DNA of 64,000 nt from Lysobacter panacisoli (GCF_009765165.1 NZ_VLNU01000001.1:1550001-1614000), one strand, 5' to 3'. Positions 16,442-31,005 are shown, numbered from the stretch's first letter. The notes: generated from the letters alone by a model not told the origin. Made by a program: numbers and translations.

Positions 16442-17200
16442 ATGTCGTCTCGCACCAATGCAAACAAGTTCGTCGCCGCTTCGCTCGTCTCCGCCGCCCT
16501 GTGCGGCCTGGGGATGGCCTCCGCACACGCCGGCGTCGCCGGCTCGGTCTCGCTGACCAGCGACTACATCTTCCGCGGCATCTCGCAGAACAACCAGGAA
16601 CCGGCGCTTCAGGCCGGTGTTGAATACGCCGCCGATAGCGGCTTCTACGTCGGCACGTGGGGCAGCAACGTCAGTTGGCTGTCCGACACGCCCGTGCCCG
16701 ACAACGACATCTCCAACAGCGTGGAGCTGGATTTCTACGGCGGCTACCGCGGCAAGTTCAACGACACGTTCGGCTACGACGTCGGCGCGCTGTACTACTG
16801 GTATCCCGGCGACTATCCCTCCGGCTTCAACAGCCCCGACACCGGCGAGATCTACGTCGGCATCACCGCGGGCGTGTTCGCCGCCAAGTACTCCTACGCC
16901 GTCACCGACCTGTTCGGCTACGCCGATTCGGACGGCAGCGGCTATCTCGATGCCGCGGTGAACTGGGAATTCGTTCCGACCTGGACGCTCAACGCGCACG
17001 CCGGCAAGCAGTGGATCGAGAACAACGAGGACTTCGAGTACCTCGACTGGAAGGTCGGCGTGACCAAGACCTTCGAAGGCGGCTTCGCCGTCGCCCTGGC
17101 GTACACCGACACCGACGCCGAAGAGGCGTTCTACACCAACGTCCACGACAACTTCCTGGGCGACAACACGGTGGTGCTCACCCTCACCAAGACCTTCTGA
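16442..17200 (+). CDS. TorF family putative outer-membrane porin
   Basis: This 252-residue protein starts with a signal peptide (cleavage near SAHA at residue 30). Amphipathic beta strands rich in Gly, Tyr and Asp follow, ending in the outer-membrane C-terminal Phe (LTLTKTF). 'GSVSLTSDYIFRGISQNNQEPALQAGVEY' is the diagnostic N-terminus of the TorF/Gcw_chp family. Such genes often precede glnK-amtB in gammaproteobacteria, so a role in passage of ammonium or small nitrogen compounds across the outer membrane is a reasonable inference. I see no sigma-54 or NtrC site in the 182 bp upstream. Confidence 0.85.
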   Translation: MSSRTNANKFVAASLVSAALCGLGMASAHAGVAGSVSLTSDYIFRGISQNNQEPALQAGVEYAADSGFYVGTWGSNVSWLSDTPVPDNDISNSVELDFYGGYRGKFNDTFGYDVGALYYWYPGDYPSGFNSPDTGEIYVGITAGVFAAKYSYAVTDLFGYADSDGSGYLDAAVNWEFVPTWTLNAHAGKQWIENNEDFEYLDWKVGVTKTFEGGFAVALAYTDTDAEEAFYTNVHDNFLGDNTVVLTLTKTF

Positions 17201-17224
17201 CACCCATCCACACGGAGCTGCGAG

Positions 17225-17563
17225 ATGAAACTGATCACCGCGATCATCCGGCCGTTCAAGCTCGACGAGGTGCGCGAAGCGCTCACCGAAGTCGGCGTGT
17301 CCGGCATCACCGTCACCGAAGTGAAGGGCTTCGGCCGCCAGAAGGGCCACACCGAGCTCTACCGCGGCGCCGAATACGTCGTCGATTTCCTGCCCAAGCT
17401 GAAGGTCGAATGCGCGGTGGCCGAGGCCACGCTGGAGGCCGCACTGGAGGCGCTCGCCAATGCCGCGCGTACGGGCAAGGTCGGCGACGGAAAGATCTTC
17501 GTGCAATCGCTCGAGCGCACGGTGCGCATCCGCACCGGCGAGCTCGACGACGACGCGTTGTGA
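17225..17563 (+). CDS. glnK: P-II nitrogen regulatory protein GlnK/GlnB
   Basis: This 112-residue P-II trimer subunit is full-length. The start MKLITAIIRPFKLDEVREAL, the T-loop with uridylylation site Tyr51 (TELYRGAEY), the B-loop TGKVGDGKIFV and the C-loop are all intact. P-II proteins sense ATP/ADP and 2-oxoglutarate and control AmtB, NtrB and GlnE. The position directly before amtB marks it as the GlnK type. A CACACGGAGCTGCGAG ribosome-binding region precedes the ATG. The amtB reading frame can begin 10 bp after the stop. Confidence 0.96.
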   Translation: MKLITAIIRPFKLDEVREALTEVGVSGITVTEVKGFGRQKGHTELYRGAEYVVDFLPKLKVECAVAEATLEAALEALANAARTGKVGDGKIFVQSLERTVRIRTGELDDDAL

Positions 17564-17573
17564 GGAGGGCGAC

Positions 17574-19193
17574 ATGAACCGTCCAGTCCCACTCACCAGC
17601 GAACCGAACGGTGTCGAGCCGTCATTCCCACGCACGCGGGAACCCAGCGCGAACGTCACCTCAACCGAGCAGAACGAAGGAGCCCCGAACGTGATGCACT
17701 CAAAGATGGATCCCCGCCTTCGCGGGGATGACGGATCCGGGGCGATGGCGCTTTCCCGCCCGGACCGGCAGCGCGCCATCGACGCGCTGCGCAAACCGCG
17801 CCTCGCGGGTCTCGCCGCGTTGTTCGTACTGGCCACGCCAGGCCTCGCATTCGCGCAGGAAGCCGCCGCCGCTGCCGCACCGGTCGCTAACAAGGGCGAC
17901 GTCGCCTGGTTGCTGGTGTGCTCTGCACTGGTGATCTTCATGACCCTGCCGGGCCTGGCGCTGTTCTACGGCGGACTGGTGCGCAGCAAGAACGTGCTGT
18001 CGGTGCTGATCCAGTGCCTGCTGGTGTTCTCGCTGGTGGCGGTGCTGTGGGCGCTGTACGGCTACTCGCTGGCGTTCACGTCGGGCAATGCCTTCATCGG
18101 CGGCTTCGACCGCTTGTTCGCCAAGGGCCTGGACGCGACGGCGATGGGCGCGACCTTCACCAAGGGCGTGTACATCCCGGAACTGGTGTTCTTCGTGTTC
18201 CAGGGCGCGTTCGCGTGCATCACCTGCGCGCTCATCGTCGGCGCGTTCGCAGAGCGCGTGAAGTTCGCCGGCGTGATGCTGTTCACCGTGCTGTGGTTCA
18301 CCTTCGCCTACACGCCGATGGCGCACATGGTGTGGTTCTTCCCGGGGCCCGATGCGTTCACCAGCAACGACGCGGTGCCGGGCGTGCTCGCGCAGTCGGG
18401 ATTCCTGTTCGCCAAGGGCGCGCTCGATTTCGCCGGCGGTACGGTGGTGCACATCAACGCCGCGATCGCTGGCCTGGTCGGTTCGTACGTGATCGGCAAG
18501 CGCGTGGGCTACGGGCGTGAAGCGATCAAGCCGCACAACCTGACCCAGACGATGGTCGGCGCGTCGATCCTGTGGGTCGGCTGGTTCGGCTTCAACGCGG
18601 GTTCGGCGCTGGAAGCGAACGCGGTGGCCGCACAGGCCTTCGTCAACACCTTCCTCGCCACTGCCGCCGCGGTGCTGGGCTGGACCGCGCTGGAATGGAT
18701 CAGCAAGGGCAAGCCGTCGATGCTCGGCGCGGCGTCGGGCGCGGTCGCGGGACTGGTCGCGATCACGCCGGCTGCAGGCTTCGTCGGCCTGTGCGGTGCG
18801 CTGATCATCGGCGCGCTGGCCGGCGTGGTGTGCCTGTGGGGCGTGAACGGACTCAAGCGCCTGCTCGGTGCGGACGATGCGCTCGACGTGTTCGGCGTGC
18901 ACGGCGTCGGCGGCATCCTCGGCGCGCTGCTCACCGGCGTGTTCGCATCGCCCTCGCTGGGCGGCGCGGGCATCTGGGACTACGTCACCGAAACCGCGCT
19001 GCCGGACTACAGCATCGCCTCGCAGGTGTGGATCCAGCTGCAGGGCGTGCTGGTGACGGTGGTCGTCTCGGGCGTGGTCGCGCTGGTTTCGTTCCTGATC
19101 GTGAAGTACACGGTCGGCCTGCGCGTGGCCGAGGACGCGGAGCGCGAAGGCCTGGACATCACCTCGCACGGGGAATCCGCGTACGAGAACTGA
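17574..19193 (+). CDS. amtB: Ammonium transporter AmtB with repeat-derived N-terminal extension
   Basis: From 17574 this encodes 539 residues. From about residue 95 it is a canonical Amt channel: 'FMTLPGLALFYGGLVRSKN', 'DFAGGTVVHINAAIAGLVGS' with the pore histidine, 'NLTQTMVGASILWVGWFGFNAGSAL', 'DVFGVHGVGGILGALLTGVF' with the second pore histidine. Eleven helices are expected in the inner membrane. ATG 17574 follows GAGGAGGG and is tightly coupled to glnK, but codons ~16-53 are a dispersed palindromic element read in frame. Alternatives are ATG 17694 (after AAGGAG at 17677) and ATG 17745, which gives the best signal peptide (ending LATPGLAFAQ). Identity is certain; the start is not. Confidence 0.93.
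   Translation: MNRPVPLTSEPNGVEPSFPRTREPSANVTSTEQNEGAPNVMHSKMDPRLRGDDGSGAMALSRPDRQRAIDALRKPRLAGLAALFVLATPGLAFAQEAAAAAAPVANKGDVAWLLVCSALVIFMTLPGLALFYGGLVRSKNVLSVLIQCLLVFSLVAVLWALYGYSLAFTSGNAFIGGFDRLFAKGLDATAMGATFTKGVYIPELVFFVFQGAFACITCALIVGAFAERVKFAGVMLFTVLWFTFAYTPMAHMVWFFPGPDAFTSNDAVPGVLAQSGFLFAKGALDFAGGTVVHINAAIAGLVGSYVIGKRVGYGREAIKPHNLTQTMVGASILWVGWFGFNAGSALEANAVAAQAFVNTFLATAAAVLGWTALEWISKGKPSMLGAASGAVAGLVAITPAAGFVGLCGALIIGALAGVVCLWGVNGLKRLLGADDALDVFGVHGVGGILGALLTGVFASPSLGGAGIWDYVTETALPDYSIASQVWIQLQGVLVTVVVSGVVALVSFLIVKYTVGLRVAEDAEREGLDITSHGESAYEN
17621..17733. repeat. Dispersed palindromic (REP/BIME-like) element inside the 5' end of amtB
   Basis: The element opens with GTCATTCCCACGCACGCGGG and closes with TCCCCGCCTTCGCGGGGATGAC, i.e. 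two hairpins with inverted outer ends (GTCATTCCC versus GGGATGAC). Read in the amtB frame it yields the 'PSFPRTREP ... MDPRLRGDDG' peptide seen wherever this class of proteobacterial repeat is translated. No other copy is visible in the window. Confidence 0.82.
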
Positions 19194-19236
19194 GGCACGG
19201 CGGCGTGTGCGAACCCCTCCCCGCGCACGCCGCGGC

Positions 19237-19269
19237 AACGCGCGACGGTCAACCCGTCGCGCGTTTTTT
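19237..19269 (+). terminator. Strong terminator after amtB, overlapping the 3' end of the convergent permease gene
   Basis: AACGCGCGACGG and CCGTCGCGCGTT form a perfect 12-bp stem with a 5-base loop, followed by six T (19264-19269). The hairpin overlaps the last codons and stop of the permease on the other strand. Confidence 0.85.
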
Positions 19270-20649
19270 GTTGCGGATGCGGCGCGCGGTCTCGCTCGCG
19301 ATCGCGATCGCCGCGGTCAGAGCGGCCATCGACAGGAACTGCATGCGTGTCTGCGCCGACGACAGCAGCAGGCCGAAGATCAGCGCCAGGATCACCAGTG
19401 CCGACACCGTCAGCCACGGGAAGCCGCGCATGCGGAACGGCAGCGGCGTGCCGGCGCGGTCCGCGCGGCGACGCAGGATCAGCTGCGAGAGCAGCGAGAT
19501 CGTCCACACCAGCAGGCAGGTCGAGCCGACGATGTTGAGCAGCACCGGCAGCACGCGGTCGGGGTACCACAGCTCCAGCACGGTCGCGACGAAACCGAAC
19601 AGCACGCACGACATGACGGCCAGCGCGGGCACCTGGCGACGGTCCACGCGCGCCAGCCAGCGCGGCGCTTCGCCACGCTGGGCGAGCGAATAGATCATGC
19701 GCGAGGCGCCATAGAGGTTGGCATTGAGCGCAGACAACAGCGCGATCACCGCGATCAGGGTGATCGCGGTGGCCGCCCCCGGGATCCGCGCCGCTTCCAG
19801 CACCGCCGCGAACGGTGAGCGCAGCGCCTCGCTGGTCCACGGCACCACCGCGATGATCACGCTCAGCGAACCGATGTAGAACACTAGGATGCGCCAGGCC
19901 ACGGTGCGGATCGCACGCGCAAGGCTGCGCGAAGGATCGGCGGTTTCGGCCGCGGCGACGGCGACGATCTCGGTGCCGCCGAAGGCGAACACGACCACGA
20001 GCAGCGCCGCGCCGATGCCCGCCCAGCCCTTCGGCGCGAAACCGCCTTCGGGCGTGAAGTTCGACAGCCCAGGCGACGCCACGTTGGGCAGCAGTCCGAA
20101 CACGAGCGCGGCGCCGATCACGATGAAGGCGACGATCGCGACGACCTTGAGGATCGCGAACCAGAACTCGAACTCGCCGAAGTTCTTCACGCCCATCAGG
20201 TTGATCGCGGTGAACACCAGCATGAAGGTCAGCGAAGCCAGCGGCACCGACATCCCGGGCCAGATCGTCGACAGCAGGCCAGCCGCGCCGACCGACTCGG
20301 CCGCGATCACGATCACCAGCTGCGCCCACCACAGCCAGCCGACCGTGGCGCCCGCGGTCGCGCCCATCGCATCGGCGGCATAGACCGAAAACGCACCGCT
20401 GGTGGGTCGCGCCGCGGCCATTTCGCCGAGCGCGTTCATCACGATGATCACCAGCGCGCCGGCGACCAGGTACGACACCAGCACGGCCGGGCCCGCCGCC
20501 TGCACGCCGACGCCGGAGCCGAGGAACAGGCCGGCGCCGATCGCGCTGCCCAGTCCCATCATGATCAGCTGGCGCGGCTTGAGCGCGTGGCCGAGTTGCG
20601 AAGCATCGCTGGCGCTGTCGGTCCGCGCGGAAGTCGTGGGCTGGGGCAT
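19249..20649 (-). CDS. APC superfamily amino acid permease (AAT family)
   Basis: This 466-residue, 12-helix amino acid permease has the family start 'HALKPRQLIMMGLGSAIGAGLFLGSG' (unwound helix 1 GxGxxIGxGxF motif). Also present are the helix 3 glutamate region 'NALGEMAAARPTSGAF', the AAT-type 'LMGVKNFGEFEFWFAILKV' and 'FAFGGTEIVAVAAAETADP'. It is closest in look to the GABA/proline/aromatic permeases; the substrate is not assignable. ATG 20649 is chosen because the sequence upstream is not membrane-like. The C-terminus (RRIRNKKRATG) is encoded within the amtB terminator hairpin. Confidence 0.9.
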   Translation of the reverse strand: MPQPTTSARTDSASDASQLGHALKPRQLIMMGLGSAIGAGLFLGSGVGVQAAGPAVLVSYLVAGALVIIVMNALGEMAAARPTSGAFSVYAADAMGATAGATVGWLWWAQLVIVIAAESVGAAGLLSTIWPGMSVPLASLTFMLVFTAINLMGVKNFGEFEFWFAILKVVAIVAFIVIGAALVFGLLPNVASPGLSNFTPEGGFAPKGWAGIGAALLVVVFAFGGTEIVAVAAAETADPSRSLARAIRTVAWRILVFYIGSLSVIIAVVPWTSEALRSPFAAVLEAARIPGAATAITLIAVIALLSALNANLYGASRMIYSLAQRGEAPRWLARVDRRQVPALAVMSCVLFGFVATVLELWYPDRVLPVLLNIVGSTCLLVWTISLLSQLILRRRADRAGTPLPFRMRGFPWLTVSALVILALIFGLLLSSAQTRMQFLSMAALTAAIAIASETARRIRNKKRATG

Positions 20650-20770
20650 CGGGACAGGTCTGATGAAGGCCGCACACCATACCGCGTCGCGTGGCCCGCG
20701 CCCTGTGCCGCGCCTCACGCGCCGCTTCCCCGCGTCGCGCTAGGGTTTTCCATCACGACCGGAGCGCGCG

Positions 20771-21010
20771 ATGGACATCCGCACCCAGACCCTGCCGCCG
20801 GGCTGGCGCATCGAAGCCGCCGGACCGTTCCCCGACACACGTCGCTGCGTGTTGCGGCTGATCGGTCCCGACGGCGAGGACGCGAGCTGGGACGTCGACG
20901 AGCAGGCGCCGCAATGCGACGCGGTGAAACGGTTGGCCGTGGCGCTGGCGCTGACCGGCGAGAGCTATCGCGACGATGACGACCGTCCCGGCCAGCTGCT
21001 GGTGCCCTGA
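20771..21010 (+). CDS. Hypothetical 79-residue acidic protein
   Basis: I do not recognise a family. The gene has a plausible GGAGCGCGCG ribosome-binding site and encodes a soluble acidic protein. Strand-like segments (GWRIEAAGPFPDTRRCVLRL) are followed by a helix (CDAVKRLAVALALTGES) and a Glu/Asp-rich tail. It may be a small xanthomonad-specific protein. Codon use is like that of its neighbours, which supports a real gene, but the short length limits confidence. It is followed by 275 bp in which I see no gene. Confidence 0.55.
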   Translation: MDIRTQTLPPGWRIEAAGPFPDTRRCVLRLIGPDGEDASWDVDEQAPQCDAVKRLAVALALTGESYRDDDDRPGQLLVP

Positions 21011-21285
21011 GTGTCCGTGGAGGTTTTCGCCCCGGCGCCGGGTCGCAGCCGATGGGATTCGGAAGGGGAGGTCCGAGGGGATGGGAATCGGCCTCGGCGC
21101 CGGGGCTCGCGCAGTGTGAACAGGGGGCGGTCGAAGCGCTGTCGGGAAGAACGGAAGGCGACGTCGGTCGTTCCCCGACATGCCGACCGCACGGCATCGC
21201 CGGCTTTGCCGGAGTTGTCGGCATGGCCAATCCATCGCCGGATCGGCCTGCCGCGATCCATCATCCCGGCACGGAGGATCGAACC

Positions 21286-22320
21286 ATGACCTTGCGTGAG
21301 TTGTTCGGCATCGAGCTGCCCATCGTCCAGGCGCCGATGGCCGGCGTGCAGGACAGTGCGCTGGCGATCGCGGTGACTGGCGCGGGCGCACTGGGCTCGC
21401 TCCCGGCGGCGGCGTTCGGCATCGATGCACTGCGCGATCAGCTCGCGCGACTGCAGGCTGCGGGCGGGGCGTTCAACGTCAACTTCTTCTGCCATGCGCC
21501 GCCCACGCCCGATGCCGCGCGCGACGCAGCCTGGCGTCAGGCGCTCGCGCCGTACTACGCCGAGCTCGGCGTCGATGCGCAGGCCGCACCGTCGGGCCCG
21601 GCGCGCGCGCCCTTCAGCGACGATGCGGCGCAGGTGCTGGAAGCGTTCCGTCCCGCCGTGGTGAGCTTCCATTTCGGATTGCCCACGCCGGAACTGCTCG
21701 CGCGCGCGCGTGCCACCGGCGCGAAAGTCCTGTCGTCGGCGACGACCGTCGAAGAAGCACGCTGGCTGGAGGCGCACGGTGCCGACGCGGTGATCGCGCA
21801 GGGTCTGGAAGCCGGTGGGCATCGCGGGCACTTCCTCTCGCACGATCTCGACCGGCAGATGGGCACGTTCGCGCTGCTGCCGCAGATCGTGCGCGCGATC
21901 GACGTGCCGGTAATCGCGGCCGGCGGCATCGCCGATGCGGCCGGCGTCGCAGCGGCTATCGCGCTGGGCGCGGCCGGCGTGCAGGTCGGTACCGCCTACC
22001 TGCTGTGCGACGAAGCCACGACCAGCACCGTCCATCGCAACGCACTCCAGGGCGACGGTGCACGCGCGACCGCGCTCACCCACCTGTTCACCGGCCGCCC
22101 CGCGCGCGGCATCGTCAACCGGCTGATGCGCGAACTCGGCCCCGACCATCCCGTCCCCGACTTCCCGCTCGCCGCGACGGCCGTCGCGCCGCTGCGCACA
22201 CGCGCCGAAGCGCAGGGCCGCGGCGACTTCTCGCCACTGTGGGCGGGACAGAACGTGGACGGTTGCCGAGCGGTATCCGCCGCGCAACTCTCGCGCGATC
22301 TCGCCGCAGGATTGAGGTAA
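21286..22320 (+). CDS. Nitronate monooxygenase (2-nitropropane dioxygenase family)
   Basis: This 344-residue FMN-dependent TIM-barrel protein oxidises alkyl nitronates or is a related NMO/FabK-like flavoenzyme. Visible motifs are ELPIVQAPMAGVQDS at the N-terminus, the 'GLEAGGHRG' motif that carries the catalytic His in class I NMOs, 'VIAAGGIADAAGVAAAIALGAAGVQVGTAYLLCDE' for FMN phosphate binding, and 'TGRPARGIVNRLM'. ATG 21286 follows ACGGAGGA. In many bacteria the enzyme protects against propionate-3-nitronate; that role is inference here. Confidence 0.9.
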   Translation: MTLRELFGIELPIVQAPMAGVQDSALAIAVTGAGALGSLPAAAFGIDALRDQLARLQAAGGAFNVNFFCHAPPTPDAARDAAWRQALAPYYAELGVDAQAAPSGPARAPFSDDAAQVLEAFRPAVVSFHFGLPTPELLARARATGAKVLSSATTVEEARWLEAHGADAVIAQGLEAGGHRGHFLSHDLDRQMGTFALLPQIVRAIDVPVIAAGGIADAAGVAAAIALGAAGVQVGTAYLLCDEATTSTVHRNALQGDGARATALTHLFTGRPARGIVNRLMRELGPDHPVPDFPLAATAVAPLRTRAEAQGRGDFSPLWAGQNVDGCRAVSAAQLSRDLAAGLR

Positions 22321-22460
22321 CCCGTCAACGCCACGGTTCAGCGCGGTGAAGCGCGCGTGCAGCGGCCATCGACGCGATCGATCGCGCGCGCCCGCGCATC
22401 CTCACGCGACCGCCCGTGACGCCAACGCAGAATGAGCCCGGATCACTCGCGCAAGACCGC

Positions 22461-23204
22461 ATGGCCTCGATCAACGTCCTGACCGTCAACATGCACATGG
22501 GCTTCAACCTCCTCAACCGGCGCTTCGTGCTGCCGGAGCTGCGCGAGGCGATCCGCGGCGTTTCCGCCGACATGGTGTTCCTGCAGGAAGTGCTGGGCGA
22601 GCACGCGCTGCATGCGCGCCGCCACGCCGACTGGCCGCAGGCGACGCAGTACGAATTCCTCGCCGATTCGATCTGGACCCAGCATGCCTATGGTCGCAAT
22701 GCCGTGTACCCGCACGGCCACCACGGCAACGCGCTGCTCTCGAAGCTGCCGATCGTCTCGCACGCCAATCGCGACGTCTCCGTGCACGGCCATGAGCAGC
22801 GCGGTCTGCTGCACGCGATCCTGCGCCTGCCAGACCATGCTCGGCAGGTGCATGCGATCTGCGTGCACCTGGGGTTGCGCGAATCGCACCGCCAGCGCCA
22901 GCTCCGGCTGCTGTGCGCGATCGTGCGCGACGAGATCCCCGCCGACGCACCGCTGATCGTCGCCGGCGATTTCAACGACTGGCGCGCGCGCGGCCATCCG
23001 GTGATGCGCGACTGCGGCCTGATCGAAGCCTTCGAAGTGATGCACGGTCGGCTCGCGCGCACGTTCCCGTCGCGCTGGCCGACGCTGCCGGTCGATCGCA
23101 TCTATCTGCGCAACCTGCGCATCACTGCCGCGCAGGTACTGTCGTCGAAACCGTGGTCGCACCTGTCCGATCACGTGCCTTTGCTGGCGAGGGTCGAGCC
23201 GTGA
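22461..23204 (+). CDS. YbhP-like endonuclease/exonuclease/phosphatase family protein
   Basis: This ~247-residue EEP-fold (DNase I-like) phosphohydrolase shows the catalytic Glu in LQEVLGEH, 'HLGLRESHRQRQL', the metal-binding 'VAGDFNDWRARGH' and terminal 'SDHVPLLARV'. In E. coli the homologous gene ybhP is next to clsB and ybhN, the same order as here, so this is probably the YbhP counterpart acting in a cardiolipin/phospholipid context. GTG 22416 would add 15 residues; ATG 22461 begins at MASINVLTVNMH, the family's first strand. The stop overlaps the clsB GTG. Confidence 0.85.
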   Translation: MASINVLTVNMHMGFNLLNRRFVLPELREAIRGVSADMVFLQEVLGEHALHARRHADWPQATQYEFLADSIWTQHAYGRNAVYPHGHHGNALLSKLPIVSHANRDVSVHGHEQRGLLHAILRLPDHARQVHAICVHLGLRESHRQRQLRLLCAIVRDEIPADAPLIVAGDFNDWRARGHPVMRDCGLIEAFEVMHGRLARTFPSRWPTLPVDRIYLRNLRITAAQVLSSKPWSHLSDHVPLLARVEP

Positions 23205-24439
23205 AGTGGACCCGCGCGGTCGATTCGTGCTGGCGCGCGGGCAACCGGGTGCGCGTTCTGGAGAACGGCGAGGAGTACTTCGCGCGCGTGTTCGAGGCCA
23301 TCGACGCGGCGCAGCGCGAAGTGCTGATGGAAACCTTCATCTGGTTCGAGGACAAGGTCGGCATCGAACTGCAGGAGCACTTGCTGCGCGCCGCACAGCG
23401 TGGCGTGCGCGTGCATTTCCTGGTCGATGCGTACGGCTCGCCGGACTTGTCGGAAGAGTTCCTCGCGCCACTCACCGCGGCGGGCGCGACGCTACGGCTG
23501 TACGACCGCCAGCCGACGCTGATGGGCATCCGCCTCAACGTGTTCCGGCGCATGCACCGCAAGCTGGTGGCGGTGGACGAAACGACCGCCTTCGTCGGCG
23601 GAATCAACTACTCGGCCGACCATCTCGCCGACTTCGGCCCGACCGCCAAGCAGGATTACGCGGTCGAGGTGGAAGGGCCTGTGGTGGCGGACATCGTCGC
23701 CTTCATGCGCCACGCCATCGCCACGCGCGGCACGGGCGAGCGCTGGTCGACGGCGGAACCAGTCGACGGCGAGCCCGTCGGCGATGCACATGCGTGCTTC
23801 GTCACCCGCGACAACGGCCGTCGCTCGCGCAGCATCGAACAGGCCTACCGCGAAGCCTTCCGCGCCGCGCGCAAGGACATCGTCATCGCCAATGCCTACT
23901 TCTTCCCGGGCTACGGGTTCCTGCGCGACCTGCGCGCCGCGGCGAAGCGCGGTGTCGAAGTACACCTGATCTTCCAGGGCGAACCCGACACGCCGCTGGC
24001 GTTGATGGCGGCGCGCGTGCTGTACCGACACCTCGTCGACGCAGGCGTGCGCGTCCACGAGTACTGCGAGCGGCCGTTCCACGGCAAGGTCGCGGTGATC
24101 GATGGCGAATGGAGCACGGTCGGTTCGAGCAACCTCGACCCGCTCAGCTTCTCGCTCAACCTAGAAGCCAACGTCTTCGTGCGCGATCGCGACTTCGCGC
24201 GCGAGCTGCGCGGGCGACTGGATCGCCTGATCGAGAACCACTGCCGCGCGATCGATCCGACCAGCGTGCCGCGCGGGCGCTTCTGGCAGCCGCTGACGCG
24301 ACCACTGCTGTTCCATGTGCTGCGGCGATTCCCGCGATGGGCCGGTTGGCTGCCGGCGCACACCCCGCACACCGCGCGGGTGCCCCCGCCGGAATCGCCA
24401 CCGCAGGCGAGCCCGACCGATGTACAGGCGTCGCGATGA
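23201..24439 (+). CDS. clsB: Cardiolipin synthase B-type phospholipase D protein
   Basis: This 412-residue PLD-superfamily enzyme is very close in length to E. coli ClsB (413). HKD motifs occur at HRKLVAVDETTAFVGGIN and at HGKVAVIDGEWSTVGSSNLD, each followed by the expected Asn and Asp. The conserved 'METFIWFEDKVGIELQEHL' lies ahead of motif 1. It has no transmembrane segment, and the expected reaction is cardiolipin or phosphatidylglycerol synthesis. GTG 23201 overlaps the YbhP-like stop (GTGA), and its own TGA overlaps the ATG of the YbhN-like gene, so the three genes form a coupled operon. Confidence 0.92.
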   Translation: MKWTRAVDSCWRAGNRVRVLENGEEYFARVFEAIDAAQREVLMETFIWFEDKVGIELQEHLLRAAQRGVRVHFLVDAYGSPDLSEEFLAPLTAAGATLRLYDRQPTLMGIRLNVFRRMHRKLVAVDETTAFVGGINYSADHLADFGPTAKQDYAVEVEGPVVADIVAFMRHAIATRGTGERWSTAEPVDGEPVGDAHACFVTRDNGRRSRSIEQAYREAFRAARKDIVIANAYFFPGYGFLRDLRAAAKRGVEVHLIFQGEPDTPLALMAARVLYRHLVDAGVRVHEYCERPFHGKVAVIDGEWSTVGSSNLDPLSFSLNLEANVFVRDRDFARELRGRLDRLIENHCRAIDPTSVPRGRFWQPLTRPLLFHVLRRFPRWAGWLPAHTPHTARVPPPESPPQASPTDVQASR

Positions 24440-25389
24440 GCCGGCCGCGCTTGCGCTGGCTGCGACGGCTGGTGTTCTATGCGTTCCTCGTGTTGGTCGC
24501 GTACCTGCTCGTGCGCCAGGCGCGCGCGGTGGACTGGTCGCAGGTGCGCGCCGCACTGGCCGCGTACGATGCGGCGACACTCGCCGTCGCTGCCTCGCTC
24601 ACGCTGGCGAGCTACGTGCTGTATGCATGCTACGACCTCGGCGCACGCCGCTACGCACGCCACACTTTGCCGGCGTCACGGACTACGGCGATCTCGATGA
24701 CCTGCTACGCGTTCAGCCTCAACCTCGGCGCACTCGTCGGCGGTGCCGGACTGCGCTACCGGCTGTACATGCACGCGGGACTGGGCATCGGCACGATCGG
24801 CCGCATCGTGGCGTTCACCATCAGCACCAACTGGCTGGGCTACCTGCTGCTGGCCGGCGGACTGTTCATCGCAGGGCAGGTCGTGGCGCCGCCGCAATGG
24901 CACCTCGGTGCACGCGCGCTGCCGTGGCTGGGTGCCGCGATGCTGGTGGTCTGTGTGCTCTATCTCGTTGCCTGTCGTGCCATGCACGGTCGCGTATTCC
25001 ATGTGCGCGGACACCATTTCCGCCTGCCATCGGTACCGCTGGGCCTGCTGCAATTCGCGCTTGCGGCCTGCAATTGGTCGCTGATGGCGGCGCTGTTGCA
25101 TGTGCTCATGCCGCACGGGACGCCGTACACGGCGGTACTGGGCACGCTGTTGCTGGCTGCGGTGGCCTCGGCGGTCGCGCACATCCCGGCCGGCATCGGC
25201 GTGCTGGAGGCGGTTTTCATCGCGCTGCTGGGCCATCGCATCCCCGCGCCGCAGCTGCTCGCGGCACTTCTCGCGTACCGTGCCTTCTACTACCTGGGGC
25301 CGTTACTGTTGGCCGTCGTGGGCAATGCGTTGCTGGAAGCGCGGCCCCGGGCGGATGGACGGCGTCATTCATCAAGCCAATCGGTGTGA
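24436..25389 (+). CDS. YbhN family flippase-like membrane protein
   Basis: This 317-residue polytopic protein is of the YbhN / lysylphosphatidylglycerol synthase TM region (DUF4956-unrelated) type. It shows helix 1 'LVFYAFLVLVAYLLVRQARAVDW', 'YAFSLNLGALVGGAGLRYRLY' (the family's NLGxLxGGxxxRYRLY signature), 'STNWLGYLLLAGGLF' and 'AVAHIPAGIGVLEAVFIALLG', also diagnostic. The position after clsB matches ybhN in E. coli. A role in moving or sequestering lipid substrates for ClsB is a sensible inference but not shown. The ATG is inside the clsB stop (ATGA). Confidence 0.88.
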   Translation: MSRPRLRWLRRLVFYAFLVLVAYLLVRQARAVDWSQVRAALAAYDAATLAVAASLTLASYVLYACYDLGARRYARHTLPASRTTAISMTCYAFSLNLGALVGGAGLRYRLYMHAGLGIGTIGRIVAFTISTNWLGYLLLAGGLFIAGQVVAPPQWHLGARALPWLGAAMLVVCVLYLVACRAMHGRVFHVRGHHFRLPSVPLGLLQFALAACNWSLMAALLHVLMPHGTPYTAVLGTLLLAAVASAVAHIPAGIGVLEAVFIALLGHRIPAPQLLAALLAYRAFYYLGPLLLAVVGNALLEARPRADGRRHSSSQSV

Positions 25390-25458
25390 ACGCCCCGTCA
25401 CTGTTCGTGCGATAACCTCCGAAAATTTTCCGCAGCCGCGTGGCAAGAGGGGATGTAG

Positions 25459-31001
<5,543 letters not shown>

Positions 31002-31005
<4 letters not shown>

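Noticed and set aside
21011..21285. Small plus-strand frame between the 79-residue gene and nitronate monooxygenase
   Set aside because: Arg/Ser-rich product without a good ribosome-binding site, extending into the start region of the next gene; looks like non-coding GC-rich sequence.
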